Positions 8,419-17,911 of a stretch of 64,000 nt of DNA are shown here, in pieces (the stretch's first letter is position 1; each line of letters starts with the position of its first letter). The notes under the pieces were generated by a model, which saw only the letters and a program-made list of their open reading frames with translations, did not search any database and was not told the origin of the DNA. Position numbers and translations under genes: made by a program. This DNA comes from Thioclava sp. ES.031 (lineage in GTDB: Bacteria > Pseudomonadota > Alphaproteobacteria > Rhodobacterales > Rhodobacteraceae): the NCBI RefSeq assembly GCF_002563775.1, contig NZ_PDJO01000001.1, forward strand, positions 2,366,001 through 2,430,000, in the 5' to 3' direction.

Positions 8419-9597
8419 TCATTCCGCAGCCTGCAACGCGTTGCCGCGCGCGAGACGCCCGCTCAGCCGAGTCAGCGCCAGACCACCCAGAACGACCACC
8501 GCGCCGAGGAAAGGCGTGACCGACAGGCCGATCTGGTCGACCGCAAGACCGCCGACCCACGCCCCGCCCGCGATGCCGAGGTTGAAGGCGCCGATATTGA
8601 GGCCCGAGGCCACATCGACCGCCCCCGGCGCGACGTTGCGTGCGATAGCGACCACATAGGCCTGCAGCGGCGGCACGTTGCCGAAGGCGAACCCGCCCCA
8701 GAACAGCACCACCGCGATGGCGGCCCAAGGCGTGGCGAGGCTCAGCGCCAGCAGCGCAAGCGACCCGGCCAGCCCCGCGAAGATCAGCGTGAGCGCGGGC
8801 ACCGGCCCGATCCGGTCCGACAGCTTGCCGCCCGCGATATTCCCGACCGCGACCGAGATCCCGTAGAGCAGGATCACGAGGCTCACCGACCCCGCGCCGA
8901 GACCCGTCACCTCGGTCAACATCGGCGCGAGATAGGTGAAGGCGATGAAGTTGCCACCATAGCCCACGGCCGTGATCAGATAGACGAGCAAAAGCCGCGG
9001 CGAGGTCAGCACGCTCAGCTGTTGCTTCAGAGACGGCGACGCCCCGCGCGGCAGGTTCGACGGCACCAGCAGCGCCGAGGCGATGAAGCCGATCAGGCCC
9101 AGCCCGACCACGCCGAGGAACGTCGCGTGCCAGCCGAAATGCGCCCCGATCCATGTACCAAAAGGCACGCCGGTCACCAGCGCGACGGTGAGGCCCATGA
9201 AGACCATGGCGATCGCGCTCGATTCCTTTTCGCGCGGCACGAGGCTCGTCGCGATGGTCGAGGCGATGGCGAAGAACACCCCATGCGCGAGGCCGGTGAT
9301 GAAGCGCGCCGCGATCAGCGCGCCATAGCTGGGCGCGACCGCCGCGAAGGCGTTGCCGCCGATGAACAGCGCCAGCAGCGCCAAGAGCAGCGTCTTGCGC
9401 GGCAGCCGGTCGGCAAGCGCGGTCAGCACCGGCGCACCGATGGTGACGCCAAGCGCATAGAGGCTCACGAGAAGCCCCGCCGAGGGCAGCGGCACACCCA
9501 GCGACTGCGCGATGGTGGGGATGAGGCCGACGATCACGAACTCGGTCGTGCCGACGGCGAAGGCGCTGATCGTGAGCGCCCAGAGAGCAAGAGGCAT
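8419..9597 (-). CDS. DHA1-family MFS efflux transporter
   Basis: 392-aa inner-membrane protein with twelve predicted hydrophobic segments, of the AraJ/YdhP-like drug or sugar efflux type. The N-terminus (MPLALWALTISAFAVGTTEF) is characteristic of this subfamily, and the motif-A loop DRLPRK follows the second segment. ATG 9597 is chosen because the upstream open frame is not membrane-like and runs into the divergent LysR gene. The LysR-type regulator 97 bp away in the opposite direction probably controls it. Substrate unknown. Confidence 0.92.
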   Translation of the reverse strand: MPLALWALTISAFAVGTTEFVIVGLIPTIAQSLGVPLPSAGLLVSLYALGVTIGAPVLTALADRLPRKTLLLALLALFIGGNAFAAVAPSYGALIAARFITGLAHGVFFAIASTIATSLVPREKESSAIAMVFMGLTVALVTGVPFGTWIGAHFGWHATFLGVVGLGLIGFIASALLVPSNLPRGASPSLKQQLSVLTSPRLLLVYLITAVGYGGNFIAFTYLAPMLTEVTGLGAGSVSLVILLYGISVAVGNIAGGKLSDRIGPVPALTLIFAGLAGSLALLALSLATPWAAIAVVLFWGGFAFGNVPPLQAYVVAIARNVAPGAVDVASGLNIGAFNLGIAGGAWVGGLAVDQIGLSVTPFLGAVVVLGGLALTRLSGRLARGNALQAAE

Positions 9598-9694
9598 GTC
9601 GATCTCCCTTTGGTTGGATTGGATATCGACATCCCATCTGTCATGGGTCAGCCTTTGCGTGAACAGACAGGTCTGGAAAGGATCATTGCGCAAA

Positions 9695-10576
9695 ATGCAC
9701 GAATTGCCGCAAACCCGCGATCTGGCGACCTTCGTGGGTGTCGTCGAGGCGGGCGGTTTCGCCGAAGCCGCGCGGCGCTGGGGCGTGGCCCCTTCGACGC
9801 TGAGCCGCGCGGTGAGCCGGTTGGAGGAGCAGCTTTCGGTGACCCTTCTGCGTCGCACGACGCGGGCGCTGGAACTGACGCCGGAGGGGCGCGATCTTCT
9901 GGAGGCCGCGCGTGAGATCGTCGACCGGACCGAGGCGCTGGCCGATCTCGCGACGCAAGGGGGCACCCCGCGCGGGCCGCTTCAGATCAACGCGCCGGTG
10001 CCGTGGGTGCTGCATGTGCTGGCCCCCGCCCTGCCCGATTTCACCGCGCGTTATCCCGAGATCGAGATCAGCATCGAGATGACCGACAGCGTCGTCGATC
10101 TGATCGGCGCGCAGGCCGATGTCGCGATCCGGATGGGCACGCTGGGCGATAGCGAGCTGCTGCGCCGCCCTTTGGGGCTCGCGGCTTGGCGGCTCTTGGC
10201 CGCGCCGGATTATCTCGCGCGCATGGGCAGCCCCGAGACGCCGCACGAACTGACGCGGCTGCGGCAGGTGCGGTTCCAGAGCCCCGCGCATATCAACGAA
10301 CTGCGCTTCGACGACGACCCCGAGCCGGTCACGCTCGCGCCTTCGGTCACCGCCGGGAATGGCGAGGCCGCCCGCGCGCTCGTCTGCGCCGGTCTCGGGA
10401 TCGCGCGGTTTTCCGATTTCATGGTGGCGCGCGACATTGCCGAGGGACGGCTGGTCGAGCTGTTTCCGGGCAGGCTCAGCGCCGAACCCCTGCCGGTTCA
10501 GGCCGTCTACATGACCCGCGCCGCCGGGCTGCGTCGGCTCGGCGCGTTTCTCGACTGGCTGTCGGAGATCAGCTGA
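9695..10576 (+). CDS. LysR-type regulator, divergent to MFS exporter
   Basis: 293-aa LTTR. The winged HTH at residues 5-65 includes AARRWGVAPSTLSRAVSRLE, followed by an effector-binding periplasmic-like domain. It groups by appearance with the large 'CrgA/AaeR-like' LTTRs that often regulate an adjacent transporter or oxidoreductase. The frame is open upstream, but ATG 9695 begins the conserved domain. The 97-bp intergenic region shared with the exporter is the likely operator site. Confidence 0.92.
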   Translation: MHELPQTRDLATFVGVVEAGGFAEAARRWGVAPSTLSRAVSRLEEQLSVTLLRRTTRALELTPEGRDLLEAAREIVDRTEALADLATQGGTPRGPLQINAPVPWVLHVLAPALPDFTARYPEIEISIEMTDSVVDLIGAQADVAIRMGTLGDSELLRRPLGLAAWRLLAAPDYLARMGSPETPHELTRLRQVRFQSPAHINELRFDDDPEPVTLAPSVTAGNGEAARALVCAGLGIARFSDFMVARDIAEGRLVELFPGRLSAEPLPVQAVYMTRAAGLRRLGAFLDWLSEIS

Positions 10577-10584
10577 CCGACGCC

Positions 10585-11976
10585 TCAGCGCTCGGTCAGC
10601 TTCAACTCGATCCGGCGGTTCTGGGCGCGCGCTTCGGGCGTGTCGGCGGTGTTCACCGGGTCGAACTGCGCGAACCCGGCGGCGGCGAGGCGCTCCGGCG
10701 GGAAGCCGAGGCTGTCCACCATGTACTTCACCACCGACAGCGCGCGGGCCTGGCTCAGCTCCCAGTTATCCTTGAACTCGCCCTGCCCCGACAGCGGCGT
10801 GTCGTCGGTATGGCCATCGACGCGGATGATCCACGGGATGTCGCCGGGGATTTCCCCGCGCAGCTGATCGAGCAGCGCGGTCACCTGCTTGATCTGCGCG
10901 CGGCCCGCATCCGACAGGGTCGCCGAAGCCGGCGCAAACAGCACCTCGGAGGAGAAGACGAAACGGTCGCCTTCCACCTTCACGCCCTGCTTGCCCTTCA
11001 GAAGCTGCGACAGCTTGCCGAAGAATTCCGAGCGGTAATTCTGCAGGTCCTTCGCCTTTGCCTCGGCCTCCTTGCGCATCTGCTCTTCGAGATCGGCGCG
11101 TTTCTTCTCTTCGGAGGCCGCGCGGGCCAGCGCCGCGTTCAGCTGCTGGCCGAGATTGTCGAGCTGCACCTTCGCCGCGGCATCCTTCTGCTGCGCCTCG
11201 TCGAGCACGTTTTGCAGCTGCGCGAGCTGGCTGCGCAAAGCCGCGACCTGCTGATTGAGCAGCGCCACTTTCTTCTGCGCGCCTTCCGAGATCGCCTGCT
11301 GTTCGGCCAGCGCCTTCTGCGCGGTGGCTTTCAGCGCGGCCTGTTTCTCCGCCTCGGACAGCTGCTTGCCGAGCTGCTTTTCCAGATCATCCTTCGCGGT
11401 CTGCGCGGCGGCGAGCTTGGTCAGCGTGTCCTCGGCCTGTTTGCGCGCCTCTTCGAGTTGCAGCGTCATCGCCGCGACCTCGTCGCCCGATTTCGTCAGC
11501 TTGTCGCGCAGATCGGCGATGGTTTCCTTGCTCAGCCGGATTTCGTCGGCCTTGGCGCTCGCATCCTGCTGGGCGGCGTTGCGCTCGCCCACCAATTGCG
11601 CGACGCGGGCCTCGAATTCGGTGATCTTCTGCTTGGCATCGGCCAGCGCGGCCTTGCGGTCGTCGAGCTGCGAGGTCAGCGTCGCGATCAGCGAGTCCTG
11701 CTGGTCCGCCTTGTCCTTCGCACTTTCCAATTCGCCGGTCAGTTGCTGCGTCTTGGTCTGTTGCAGCGACAGCGCCTTGGCGAGGTTCGACACCTGCTCG
11801 TTGAGTTGGATCAGCTCGCCTTCCTTGGTGCTCAGCGTGTCGCGCAGCACCGATTGCACGATCATGAAGATCGACAGGACGAACATCAGCACCAGAAGAA
11901 GCGCCGTCATCGCATCGACGAAACCCGGCCAGATATTGGTCGAGAACCGATTGCCGCCGCGCCGTGCCAGAGCCAT
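10585..11976 (-). CDS. OmpA/MotB-like peptidoglycan-binding coiled-coil protein
   Basis: 463-aa protein. A short cytoplasmic N-terminus and one transmembrane helix (about residues 17-45) precede roughly 250 residues of Ala/Gln/Lys-rich coiled coil, and a C-terminal OmpA-like peptidoglycan-binding domain (VDGHTDDTPLSG...NWELSQARA). The layout, one TM plus coiled coil plus OmpA, resembles MotB-type stators but with a very long rod. It is 3 bp downstream of the ExbB/MotA-like gene, so the two probably form a proton-driven or structural envelope complex. Confidence 0.9.
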   Translation of the reverse strand: MALARRGGNRFSTNIWPGFVDAMTALLLVLMFVLSIFMIVQSVLRDTLSTKEGELIQLNEQVSNLAKALSLQQTKTQQLTGELESAKDKADQQDSLIATLTSQLDDRKAALADAKQKITEFEARVAQLVGERNAAQQDASAKADEIRLSKETIADLRDKLTKSGDEVAAMTLQLEEARKQAEDTLTKLAAAQTAKDDLEKQLGKQLSEAEKQAALKATAQKALAEQQAISEGAQKKVALLNQQVAALRSQLAQLQNVLDEAQQKDAAAKVQLDNLGQQLNAALARAASEEKKRADLEEQMRKEAEAKAKDLQNYRSEFFGKLSQLLKGKQGVKVEGDRFVFSSEVLFAPASATLSDAGRAQIKQVTALLDQLRGEIPGDIPWIIRVDGHTDDTPLSGQGEFKDNWELSQARALSVVKYMVDSLGFPPERLAAAGFAQFDPVNTADTPEARAQNRRIELKLTER

Positions 11977-11979
11977 GAA

Positions 11980-13176
11980 TTAATCCTCGCGATGCGGTTT
12001 GTAGCCGAGGATCGCGCGCGTCAGCCCCGCGAAATCATGGCGCAGCTCGGCCATGCTTTCCTGCCGTCCGGCGCTGATTTCCTCGAGCATCCGCATCATC
12101 TGCTGGTCGATCGAGCGCAGCCGCATCCGGGTCTCCATCAGCGCCTCCGCCTCGGGGGCGCCTTCGGCCGTGCGTTGCGCGAGGTGATCGAGCGCGCCGA
12201 TCAGCCGCTCCTGCCCCTCGGCCATCTGTTGCAGCGCGCCTTGCTGACGGTTGCGCGCATCCATCTCTGCCGAGAGCCGTTCCGACAGGTCGTGGATCGC
12301 GTTCGACAGATGCGCGATCCGCGCCTCGGTCTGCACCCGCCCCGCATCGGAACGCACGAACAGCGTCTGGATCTGGTCCATCTGCTCGGACATGTGATCG
12401 AGGACGCCCGCCACCATCGAGCTTTCGCCATCGCCCCCTTCGAGCGCGGTGAAGCTGAGCCGCGTGATCGAGGAAATCCATTCCTCCAGCTCGCGGTAGA
12501 ACCGGTTCTGACCGTGGCTTGCAAACAGTTCCAGCAAGCCCACAACCAGCGAGCCCGCAAGACCCAGAAGCGACGAGGAGAACGCCGTGCCCATGCCGCC
12601 CAGCTGCGCCTCGAGCCCGGTCATCAGGTTGTCGAAGACCCCTATCGCGCTTTCGCCCTCTTTCGGCGCGAGGGCGCGGATCGTCTCGACCACCGCAGGC
12701 ACGGTGGTGGCGAGGCCGTAGAACGTCCCGAGCAGGCCGAGGAAGATCAGCAGACCCGCGATATAGCGGGTGATGTCGCGCGCCTCGTCGATCCGGGTCG
12801 CGACGGATTCGAGGATCGAGCGCCCCGAGGAGGAGGACACCGCGCGGCGCGCCTCGCGCGAACCCAGCAGTGACGCGAGCGGCGCCAGCATCGACGGCGG
12901 GCGCACCTGCGGACGGCCGGGACGGTCCGCGGCGAAGCTTTCGATCCAGTTCACCGCCTTCACCAGCTGCACCACCTGCCAGAAACAGGCGAGGATGCCG
13001 AAGACGAAGACCGCGAGGATCACCCCGTTCAGCCAGGGATTGGCGAGGAAAATCGGGAAGATGCGCGAATAGGCGAAATAGCCCCCCGCAGCGACCAAGC
13101 CGAGCACCAGAAGCATCAGGATCACCTGACGCACGGGTTGTGAGAATTGCGGCTCCAGCCGGATCGGCTCTTCCAT
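11980..13176 (-). CDS. MotA/TolQ/ExbB-like membrane protein
   Basis: 398-aa protein with two N-terminal hydrophobic helices (about 15-35 and 45-70), two more around residues 135-160 and 185-215, and a long C-terminal helical region. The segment between 130 and 215 (LLIFLGLLGTFYGLATTVP...GMGTAFSSSLLGLAGSLVVG) is the recognisable MotA/ExbB proton-channel core. It is coupled to the OmpA-like coiled-coil gene and is presumably its channel partner. The specific process driven is unknown. Confidence 0.88.
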   Translation of the reverse strand: MEEPIRLEPQFSQPVRQVILMLLVLGLVAAGGYFAYSRIFPIFLANPWLNGVILAVFVFGILACFWQVVQLVKAVNWIESFAADRPGRPQVRPPSMLAPLASLLGSREARRAVSSSSGRSILESVATRIDEARDITRYIAGLLIFLGLLGTFYGLATTVPAVVETIRALAPKEGESAIGVFDNLMTGLEAQLGGMGTAFSSSLLGLAGSLVVGLLELFASHGQNRFYRELEEWISSITRLSFTALEGGDGESSMVAGVLDHMSEQMDQIQTLFVRSDAGRVQTEARIAHLSNAIHDLSERLSAEMDARNRQQGALQQMAEGQERLIGALDHLAQRTAEGAPEAEALMETRMRLRSIDQQMMRMLEEISAGRQESMAELRHDFAGLTRAILGYKPHRED

Positions 13177-13238
13177 TATTGCCCCTCTTGCCTGTTTGCG
13201 CAGAGCCTAGCGAGGGCGCAGCCCTTCGCCAAGGCCTA

Positions 13239-13784
13239 TCACGACAAGTGGTGCAGCCGTGCCACCAATGCATCAAGATGGGGATCGGGGATGCCCAATT
13301 CGTGCAGATGCTGGGCAGTATTGAACAGATAATCGCGGTTCGGACCGCGCCCGCCGGTGGCGCTGGCGATGATCCGGGCCTGCTCGTCATCGGAAAGCCC
13401 GCCGCAATACTGGTCGTGATGGCGGTCGATCACATAGGTCACCGCGCGCAGGCGCCGCCCGTCGTCGAGCTCCACATCGATTTCACGTTCCAGATAGGCC
13501 GAGGTCACAAGCTCGCGCTCGCGCAGATAGGCCATGACCTCGTCTTCCTGTCCGGGCCGGATCGCGAAGGCGAGCCCCGCGCAACCGCCCTGCCCCTCGT
13601 CGAGCGCCAGCACCAGCCCCGGCGCTTCGGGCGTGCCCCGATGCACCAGAGAGCGCAGGCAGAAGCTGCGCTCCCACCCCGGCGCACGGGCGAGCATCCG
13701 CTCGTCAAAATTAAAGCCGGGGTTCCAGATCAGCGAGCCGTAGCCGAAGACCCAGATCCTATTGTCATCGCACTGGTCCTGCAT
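13239..13784 (-). CDS. chaC: Gamma-glutamylcyclotransferase (ChaC family)
   Basis: 181-aa cytosolic protein with the family signature FGYGSLIWNPGF near residue 13 and the Glu-containing loop seen in ChaC enzymes. The ChaC family cleaves glutathione to 5-oxoproline and Cys-Gly. The length is normal. It stands alone on this strand, divergent from the DUF2125 gene. The family's product, 5-oxoproline, is the substrate of PxpABC, whose homologues occur at 26.7-30.9 kb, but no direct link is implied by position. Confidence 0.93.
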   Translation of the reverse strand: MQDQCDDNRIWVFGYGSLIWNPGFNFDERMLARAPGWERSFCLRSLVHRGTPEAPGLVLALDEGQGGCAGLAFAIRPGQEDEVMAYLRERELVTSAYLEREIDVELDDGRRLRAVTYVIDRHHDQYCGGLSDDEQARIIASATGGRGPNRDYLFNTAQHLHELGIPDPHLDALVARLHHLS

Positions 13785-13831
13785 GGGCTCAGGGCTTACA
13801 TGGGGTTCACCCGATTTGCAAAGAGGCGAAG

Positions 13832-14887
13832 ATGCGCAAACTGATCATTCTGGTGCTGGTCGCGACGCTGGCCTATTGCGGCTACTGGTTCTTCGGTGCG
13901 CACAAGATCGAAAACGGCGCGCGCGACATGCTCGCGCAGGCCCGGCAGGAAGGCTGGGGCGATGCGCAATCGGTCTCGCTGGCGGGCTTCCCCTCGCGCT
14001 TCGATCTGACCTTCGACAAGCCCGAACTGAAGGATCGGGGCGGCCTGTGGCGCTGGAGCGCGCCCTTCGCCCAGCTCTTCGCTCTGGGATACGAACCCAA
14101 TAAAGTGATCGCCTATCTGCCCTCGGGCCAGTCGCTGCAACTGGGCGATCAAAGCTACAAGCTGACGCAAGAGGACATGCGCGCCTCGCTGACGGTGGGC
14201 TATTCGACCGCGCTGCCGCTGGAACGGGCGGTCGCCGTGATCTCCGCGCCGGTGCTGACGCCCGCGGGCGAGACGGCCCCCGCGGTTTCGGCCGATCAGC
14301 TGCGCCTCGCGATCGAGCGCAAGGACAAGGCGCAGGGCGCGATCGGGGCCTCGGCTCAGGCCGCCGATCTGGTAATGCCCGCCGCCGCCTATCGTCTGGG
14401 TGCGGAGGCGAAATCGCTGAAACTCCCGGGCGATCTGCTGGAGCGGATCGACCCGAAGGGCGAGCTGCCCGACACCGTCACGCGCGTTCATTTCGACGCG
14501 TTGATCGGCACGCGCGAGCCGATCGACCAAACTGCGCTGGAGGCAGGCATGCCGGGACTGATGACCGTCGCGATCTCGGACCTGTCGCTGAGCTGGGGCG
14601 GCAACGACGTCTCGGTCGAGGGCAACCTGACGGTCGATCCCTCGGGTTATCCCGACGGCACGCTGACGATCCGCTCCGCCTCGTGGCGCAACTGGGTCGG
14701 CATCGCGCAAAGCATGGGGCTGATCAGCAAGGACGAGGTGAAAGTGGTGACCGGGATCGGCACGATGTTGGCCGCAAAGAACCCCGATGGTGCGCTAGAC
14801 GTGCCGCTTGTGTTCAAGGACGGGCAGATGAGCCTCGGCCCGGTGCCGCTGGGACCCGCGCCGCAACTGGTCGCCCAGCGTCAATAA
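13832..14887 (+). CDS. DUF2125 family protein
   Basis: 351-aa protein with one N-terminal transmembrane helix or signal anchor (MRKLIILVLVATLAYCGYWF) and a long beta-rich extracytoplasmic part beginning with the alphaproteobacterial DUF2125 pattern (SLAGFPSRFDLTFDKPEL). Its function is unknown. It is presumably periplasmic and conserved in Rhodobacterales. It reads toward the extensin-like gene and ends 3 bp before that gene's stop codon on the other strand. Confidence 0.85.
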   Translation: MRKLIILVLVATLAYCGYWFFGAHKIENGARDMLAQARQEGWGDAQSVSLAGFPSRFDLTFDKPELKDRGGLWRWSAPFAQLFALGYEPNKVIAYLPSGQSLQLGDQSYKLTQEDMRASLTVGYSTALPLERAVAVISAPVLTPAGETAPAVSADQLRLAIERKDKAQGAIGASAQAADLVMPAAAYRLGAEAKSLKLPGDLLERIDPKGELPDTVTRVHFDALIGTREPIDQTALEAGMPGLMTVAISDLSLSWGGNDVSVEGNLTVDPSGYPDGTLTIRSASWRNWVGIAQSMGLISKDEVKVVTGIGTMLAAKNPDGALDVPLVFKDGQMSLGPVPLGPAPQLVAQRQ

Positions 14888-14890
14888 AGT

Positions 14891-15514
14891 TTAACGGCAG
14901 TAAGTGCCATTTCGATAGCGGGCCACATCGACATGGATGTGGTCCTGATGGAAGCGATCCGATCTCGGGCCGAGCACGGTGCCGAACGGGCCGCAGGCTG
15001 ATTTGTGCATCCGCTTGATCACCCGGCCCCGGCGCCAGTCCTCCAACACGCTCAGCGTCGCGCCGTTGCGCAGGATCACGCCCGAGACGTCGATGGCGTT
15101 GCCCTTGGCATGTTCGGACAGTTTCGCGCCGGGCTGAGAATTGCGACTCCGGCAGGAATAGGAGGCCGCGATGCGGATCGCCTCGATCCCGCCGCCGCGC
15201 CGCCCCACCGCCGGTTTGATCCCGCGATCGACCCAGCGCTTGAAGGATTTCGCTGCCGAGCAATTCACCCGCACCGGCGAGGTCAAACGGATGCCCGAGA
15301 CAGCGGTGATCTGCACCGGATCGGCAATGCCGCAGCGCCCCGGCCCGTCGATCGGCGCGATATGCGCGCCTTCCAACCCGGCAATGCCGCAAAGCTCGCC
15401 CGAGGAGGAATAGCGCGCAGAGCGCCGATCCTCGCCCCGCCCGCAGGAGCCCACCGCAACCACGGCCGCCAAGGCGATCAACACGACCGCCTTGCTGCGA
15501 CCCGTGGCGCTCAT
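14891..15514 (-). CDS. Extensin-like protein, probable lipoprotein
   Basis: 207-aa exported protein. A hydrophobic leader ends at a possible lipobox (VAVGSC). The mature region matches the bacterial extensin-like C-terminal family, with conserved HAKGNAIDV and HQDHIHVDV motifs that resemble metal-dependent D,D-peptidase (VanY/MepA-like) sites and suggest a peptidoglycan role. It overlaps the tyrC stop by 4 bp (ATGA), so it is translated from the tail of that operon. Enzymatic activity is inferred only. Confidence 0.85.
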   Translation of the reverse strand: MSATGRSKAVVLIALAAVVAVGSCGRGEDRRSARYSSSGELCGIAGLEGAHIAPIDGPGRCGIADPVQITAVSGIRLTSPVRVNCSAAKSFKRWVDRGIKPAVGRRGGGIEAIRIAASYSCRSRNSQPGAKLSEHAKGNAIDVSGVILRNGATLSVLEDWRRGRVIKRMHKSACGPFGTVLGPRSDRFHQDHIHVDVARYRNGTYCR

Positions 15515-16437
15515 GTGTCTTTCTTTGGTGCACCGCGCCCGAAATCGGGCGCATCCGTATCCTGCCCGGCCTCGATGATGCCGCGGCGGATCGCGCGGGT
15601 GCGCGTGAAATAGTCGTGCAGCATGTCGCCATCGCCCATGCGGATCGCGCGTTGCAGCATGAACAGCTCCTCGGTGAAGCGGCCGAGGATGTCGAGCGTC
15701 GCTTCCTTGTTGGTCAGGAAGACGTCGCGCCACATCGTCGGGTCCGAGGCCGCGATCCGGGTGAAATCGCGGAAACCCGTAGCGGAATATTTGATGACTT
15801 CCTCGTGGGTTACACGACGAAGATGATCCGCCACGCCGACCATCGTATAGGCGATCAGGTGCGGTGTATGCGACACGACCGAGAGCACGAGATCATGGTG
15901 ATCGGGGGCCATCTCGTCGGTATTCGCGCCCATCGCCTCGACCAGAGATTTCAGCCGGGTCAGCGCCTCGGGATCCGGGCCCTCGATCGGCGTGAACAGC
16001 CACCAGCGATTGGCGAAGAGCGTGGCAAAGCCCGAGCGCGGGCCCGACTGCTCGGTCCCTGCCAGCGGGTGGCCGGGGATGAAATGCACGCCTTCGGGCA
16101 CATGCGGGCCGACCGCGTCGATCACCGAGCGTTTGACCGAGCCGACATCGGTGATCGTAGCGCCGGGGGCCAGATGCGGAGCGATCTCTTCGGCGATCTT
16201 CGCCATCGCGCCGACCGGCACACAGAGCACCACCAGATCGGCGCCCGCGACCGCCTCGGCGGCGGTCTCATAGACGGCATCGACCAGCCCGATCTCCAGC
16301 GCAGTGTCGCGCGTCTCGGCAGAGCGCGCATGACCGACGATCTCGCCCGCCAGGCCTTTTTCGCGCATCGCATGGGCCATCGACGAGGCGATCAGGCCGA
16401 GCCCGATCAGCGCGACCCGCTGGTAGAGCTGGCTCAT
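15511..16437 (-). CDS. tyrC: Prephenate/arogenate dehydrogenase
   Basis: 308-aa NAD(P)-binding enzyme of tyrosine synthesis. The N-terminal Rossmann motif ([12 protein letters not shown]) precedes the helical prephenate-dehydrogenase domain with conserved [11 protein letters not shown]. The ATG at 16437 overlaps the hisC stop as ATGA. The hisC-tyrC pairing is typical of alphaproteobacteria, where this aminotransferase and dehydrogenase can serve aromatic amino-acid synthesis via arogenate. Prephenate versus arogenate preference cannot be decided here. Confidence 0.93.
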   Translation of the reverse strand: MSQLYQRVALIGLGLIASSMAHAMREKGLAGEIVGHARSAETRDTALEIGLVDAVYETAAEAVAGADLVVLCVPVGAMAKIAEEIAPHLAPGATITDVGSVKRSVIDAVGPHVPEGVHFIPGHPLAGTEQSGPRSGFATLFANRWWLFTPIEGPDPEALTRLKSLVEAMGANTDEMAPDHHDLVLSVVSHTPHLIAYTMVGVADHLRRVTHEEVIKYSATGFRDFTRIAASDPTMWRDVFLTNKEATLDILGRFTEELFMLQRAIRMGDGDMLHDYFTRTRAIRRGIIEAGQDTDAPDFGRGAPKKDT

Positions 16438-17534
16438 CTGGGCACCTCGATCCCGCCTGCCTTGAAGACGCCGATCAGATGCGCGACGCGGCGGCACGAG
16501 GGCTCGTCGCCCACGGTGATGCGCAGGCAGTTGGGCAGGTTATAGCCCGCGACCCGGCGCACGATGATCCCTTCGGATTTCAGATAGGTATCGCAATCGG
16601 CGGCCTCCTGCTCGGACGCCAGACGTGCGAGGATGAAGTTCGCCGTAGAAGTGTCGGACGGCACGCCCTTTTCTGCCAGCGCTTCGGCCAGCCAAGCGCG
16701 CAGACGGGTGTTGTCATCGCGGCATTTCGTGACCCAGTCCTGATCGCGCACGGCGGCCTCTGCGGTCTCCTGCTGCGCGGTCGAGAGGTTGAACGGCCCA
16801 CGGATGCGGTTGAGCACGTCGATCACTTCGCGCGAGCCGTAGCCCCAGCCGACGCGCAGCCCGCCGAGACCGTAGATCTTCGAGAAGGTCCGGGTCATGA
16901 AGACATTGGGCAGGCGCGTCGCCAGCTCCGCCCCGCCGTCATAGCCTTCGACATATTCCGCATAGGCCGCGTCGATCACCAGCAGCGCGCCTTTCGGCAG
17001 CCCCGCCGCCAGCCGCTCCAGCTCCGCCAGCTGGATCATCGTGCCGGTCGGGTTGTTCGGATTGGCGAGGAAGACGAGCTTGGTCTTCTTGGTGCAGGCG
17101 CTCAGGATCGCATCGACATCCGTCGTGCGGTCGCGCTCCTTGACCTCGATCGGGGTGCCGCCCGCGGCCATGGTCGAGATGCGATACATCAGGAAACCGT
17201 GCTCGGTGAACACCACCTCGTCGCGCGCGCCGACATAGGCCTGGCACAGGAAGTGGATGATCTCGTCCGAGCCCACGCCGCAGATGATCCGGTCGGGGTC
17301 GAGCTTATGCACCTCGCCGATCGCCGTGCGCAGCTTGGCATGGTCGGTCGGAGGGTAGCGATGCATCGAATGGGCGCATTTCGCGAACGCGTCCTTGGCC
17401 TTGTCAGAGGGGCCGAACGGGTTCTCGTTCGAGCTGAGTTTGACGGCATCGGTGCGCCCCGCCACATGGGAGGCGCCGCCCTGATAGAGCTCGATGTCCA
17501 TAATACCGGGCTGGGGGCGAATATGCGTGGTCAT
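16434..17534 (-). CDS. hisC: Histidinol-phosphate / aromatic aminotransferase
   Basis: 366-aa fold-type I PLP enzyme. The Schiff-base lysine lies in [18 protein letters not shown], and NPNNPTG and YAEY motifs are present. The ATG at 17534 is used because the upstream 13 codons lack family similarity. Cotranscription with tyrC suggests a role in tyrosine/phenylalanine transamination in addition to, or instead of, histidine biosynthesis. Confidence 0.93.
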   Translation of the reverse strand: MTTHIRPQPGIMDIELYQGGASHVAGRTDAVKLSSNENPFGPSDKAKDAFAKCAHSMHRYPPTDHAKLRTAIGEVHKLDPDRIICGVGSDEIIHFLCQAYVGARDEVVFTEHGFLMYRISTMAAGGTPIEVKERDRTTDVDAILSACTKKTKLVFLANPNNPTGTMIQLAELERLAAGLPKGALLVIDAAYAEYVEGYDGGAELATRLPNVFMTRTFSKIYGLGGLRVGWGYGSREVIDVLNRIRGPFNLSTAQQETAEAAVRDQDWVTKCRDDNTRLRAWLAEALAEKGVPSDTSTANFILARLASEQEAADCDTYLKSEGIIVRRVAGYNLPNCLRITVGDEPSCRRVAHLIGVFKAGGIEVPR

Positions 17535-17678
17535 TGTGCACTCCTGAATCGTGGCCCGAGTTCTATCCGCCATGGCGCGACAGGGCTAGTGAGAAGATCA
17601 CCCGCATAGCAGACGCGGCAGGGATGCAACGGATGTCATAGCACGTCGATGAGAGATGTATTGCCCAAGGGTGCCGCA

Positions 17679-17810
17679 GGGCAGCGCCCGACCGCCGGGT
17701 GGGCGCGCCTCGCTGCGTGGTCGATGCTTTATCTCGCAAAATCCGAATACGCTTGCCGCGCGCGGTGAGGCCGAAAAGCGCCCGCCCGAGGGGGCGGTCG
17801 GGCGCTGCCC
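17679..17810. repeat. 18-bp inverted repeat pair around 96 bp
   Basis: Both arms are identical over 18 bp in inverted orientation (17679-17696 and 17793-17810). The GC-rich composition and placement between genes resemble dispersed palindromic elements in GC-rich proteobacteria. Membership in a repeat family cannot be shown from one copy. Confidence 0.6.
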
Positions 17811-17853
17811 GGGCCGCTGCGCGGCTGATCCGGGCAAAGACGCGGCCCCAAAA

Positions 17854-17886
17854 GAAAAAGGCCGCGCCCCGGGGGCACGGCCTTTC
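17854..17886 (-). terminator. rpsD terminator
   Basis: On the minus strand, AAAGGCCGTGCC and GGCGCGGCCTTT pair into a 12-bp stem (one G-T pair) around a short C/G loop and are followed by TTCTTTT. It lies 26 bp beyond the rpsD stop. Confidence 0.85.
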
Positions 17887-17911
17887 CGAATGATCGGCGA
17901 AGACTGAGAGA

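Larger units (their letters stand above)
17535..17911. other. hisC-rpsD intergenic region with inverted repeat
   Basis: No gene is seen in these 377 bp. The region contains an 18-bp perfect inverted repeat, GGGCAGCGCCCGACCGCC at 17679-17696 and its complement at 17793-17810, enclosing 96 bp, and then the rpsD terminator. Open frames here look like products of high GC content. Confidence 0.6.

Noticed and set aside
10186..12873. 895-codon plus-strand frame opposite the OmpA/ExbB-like genes
   Set aside because: Leu/Arg-rich shadow of the Ala/Gln-rich coiled-coil gene; no start signals or domains.
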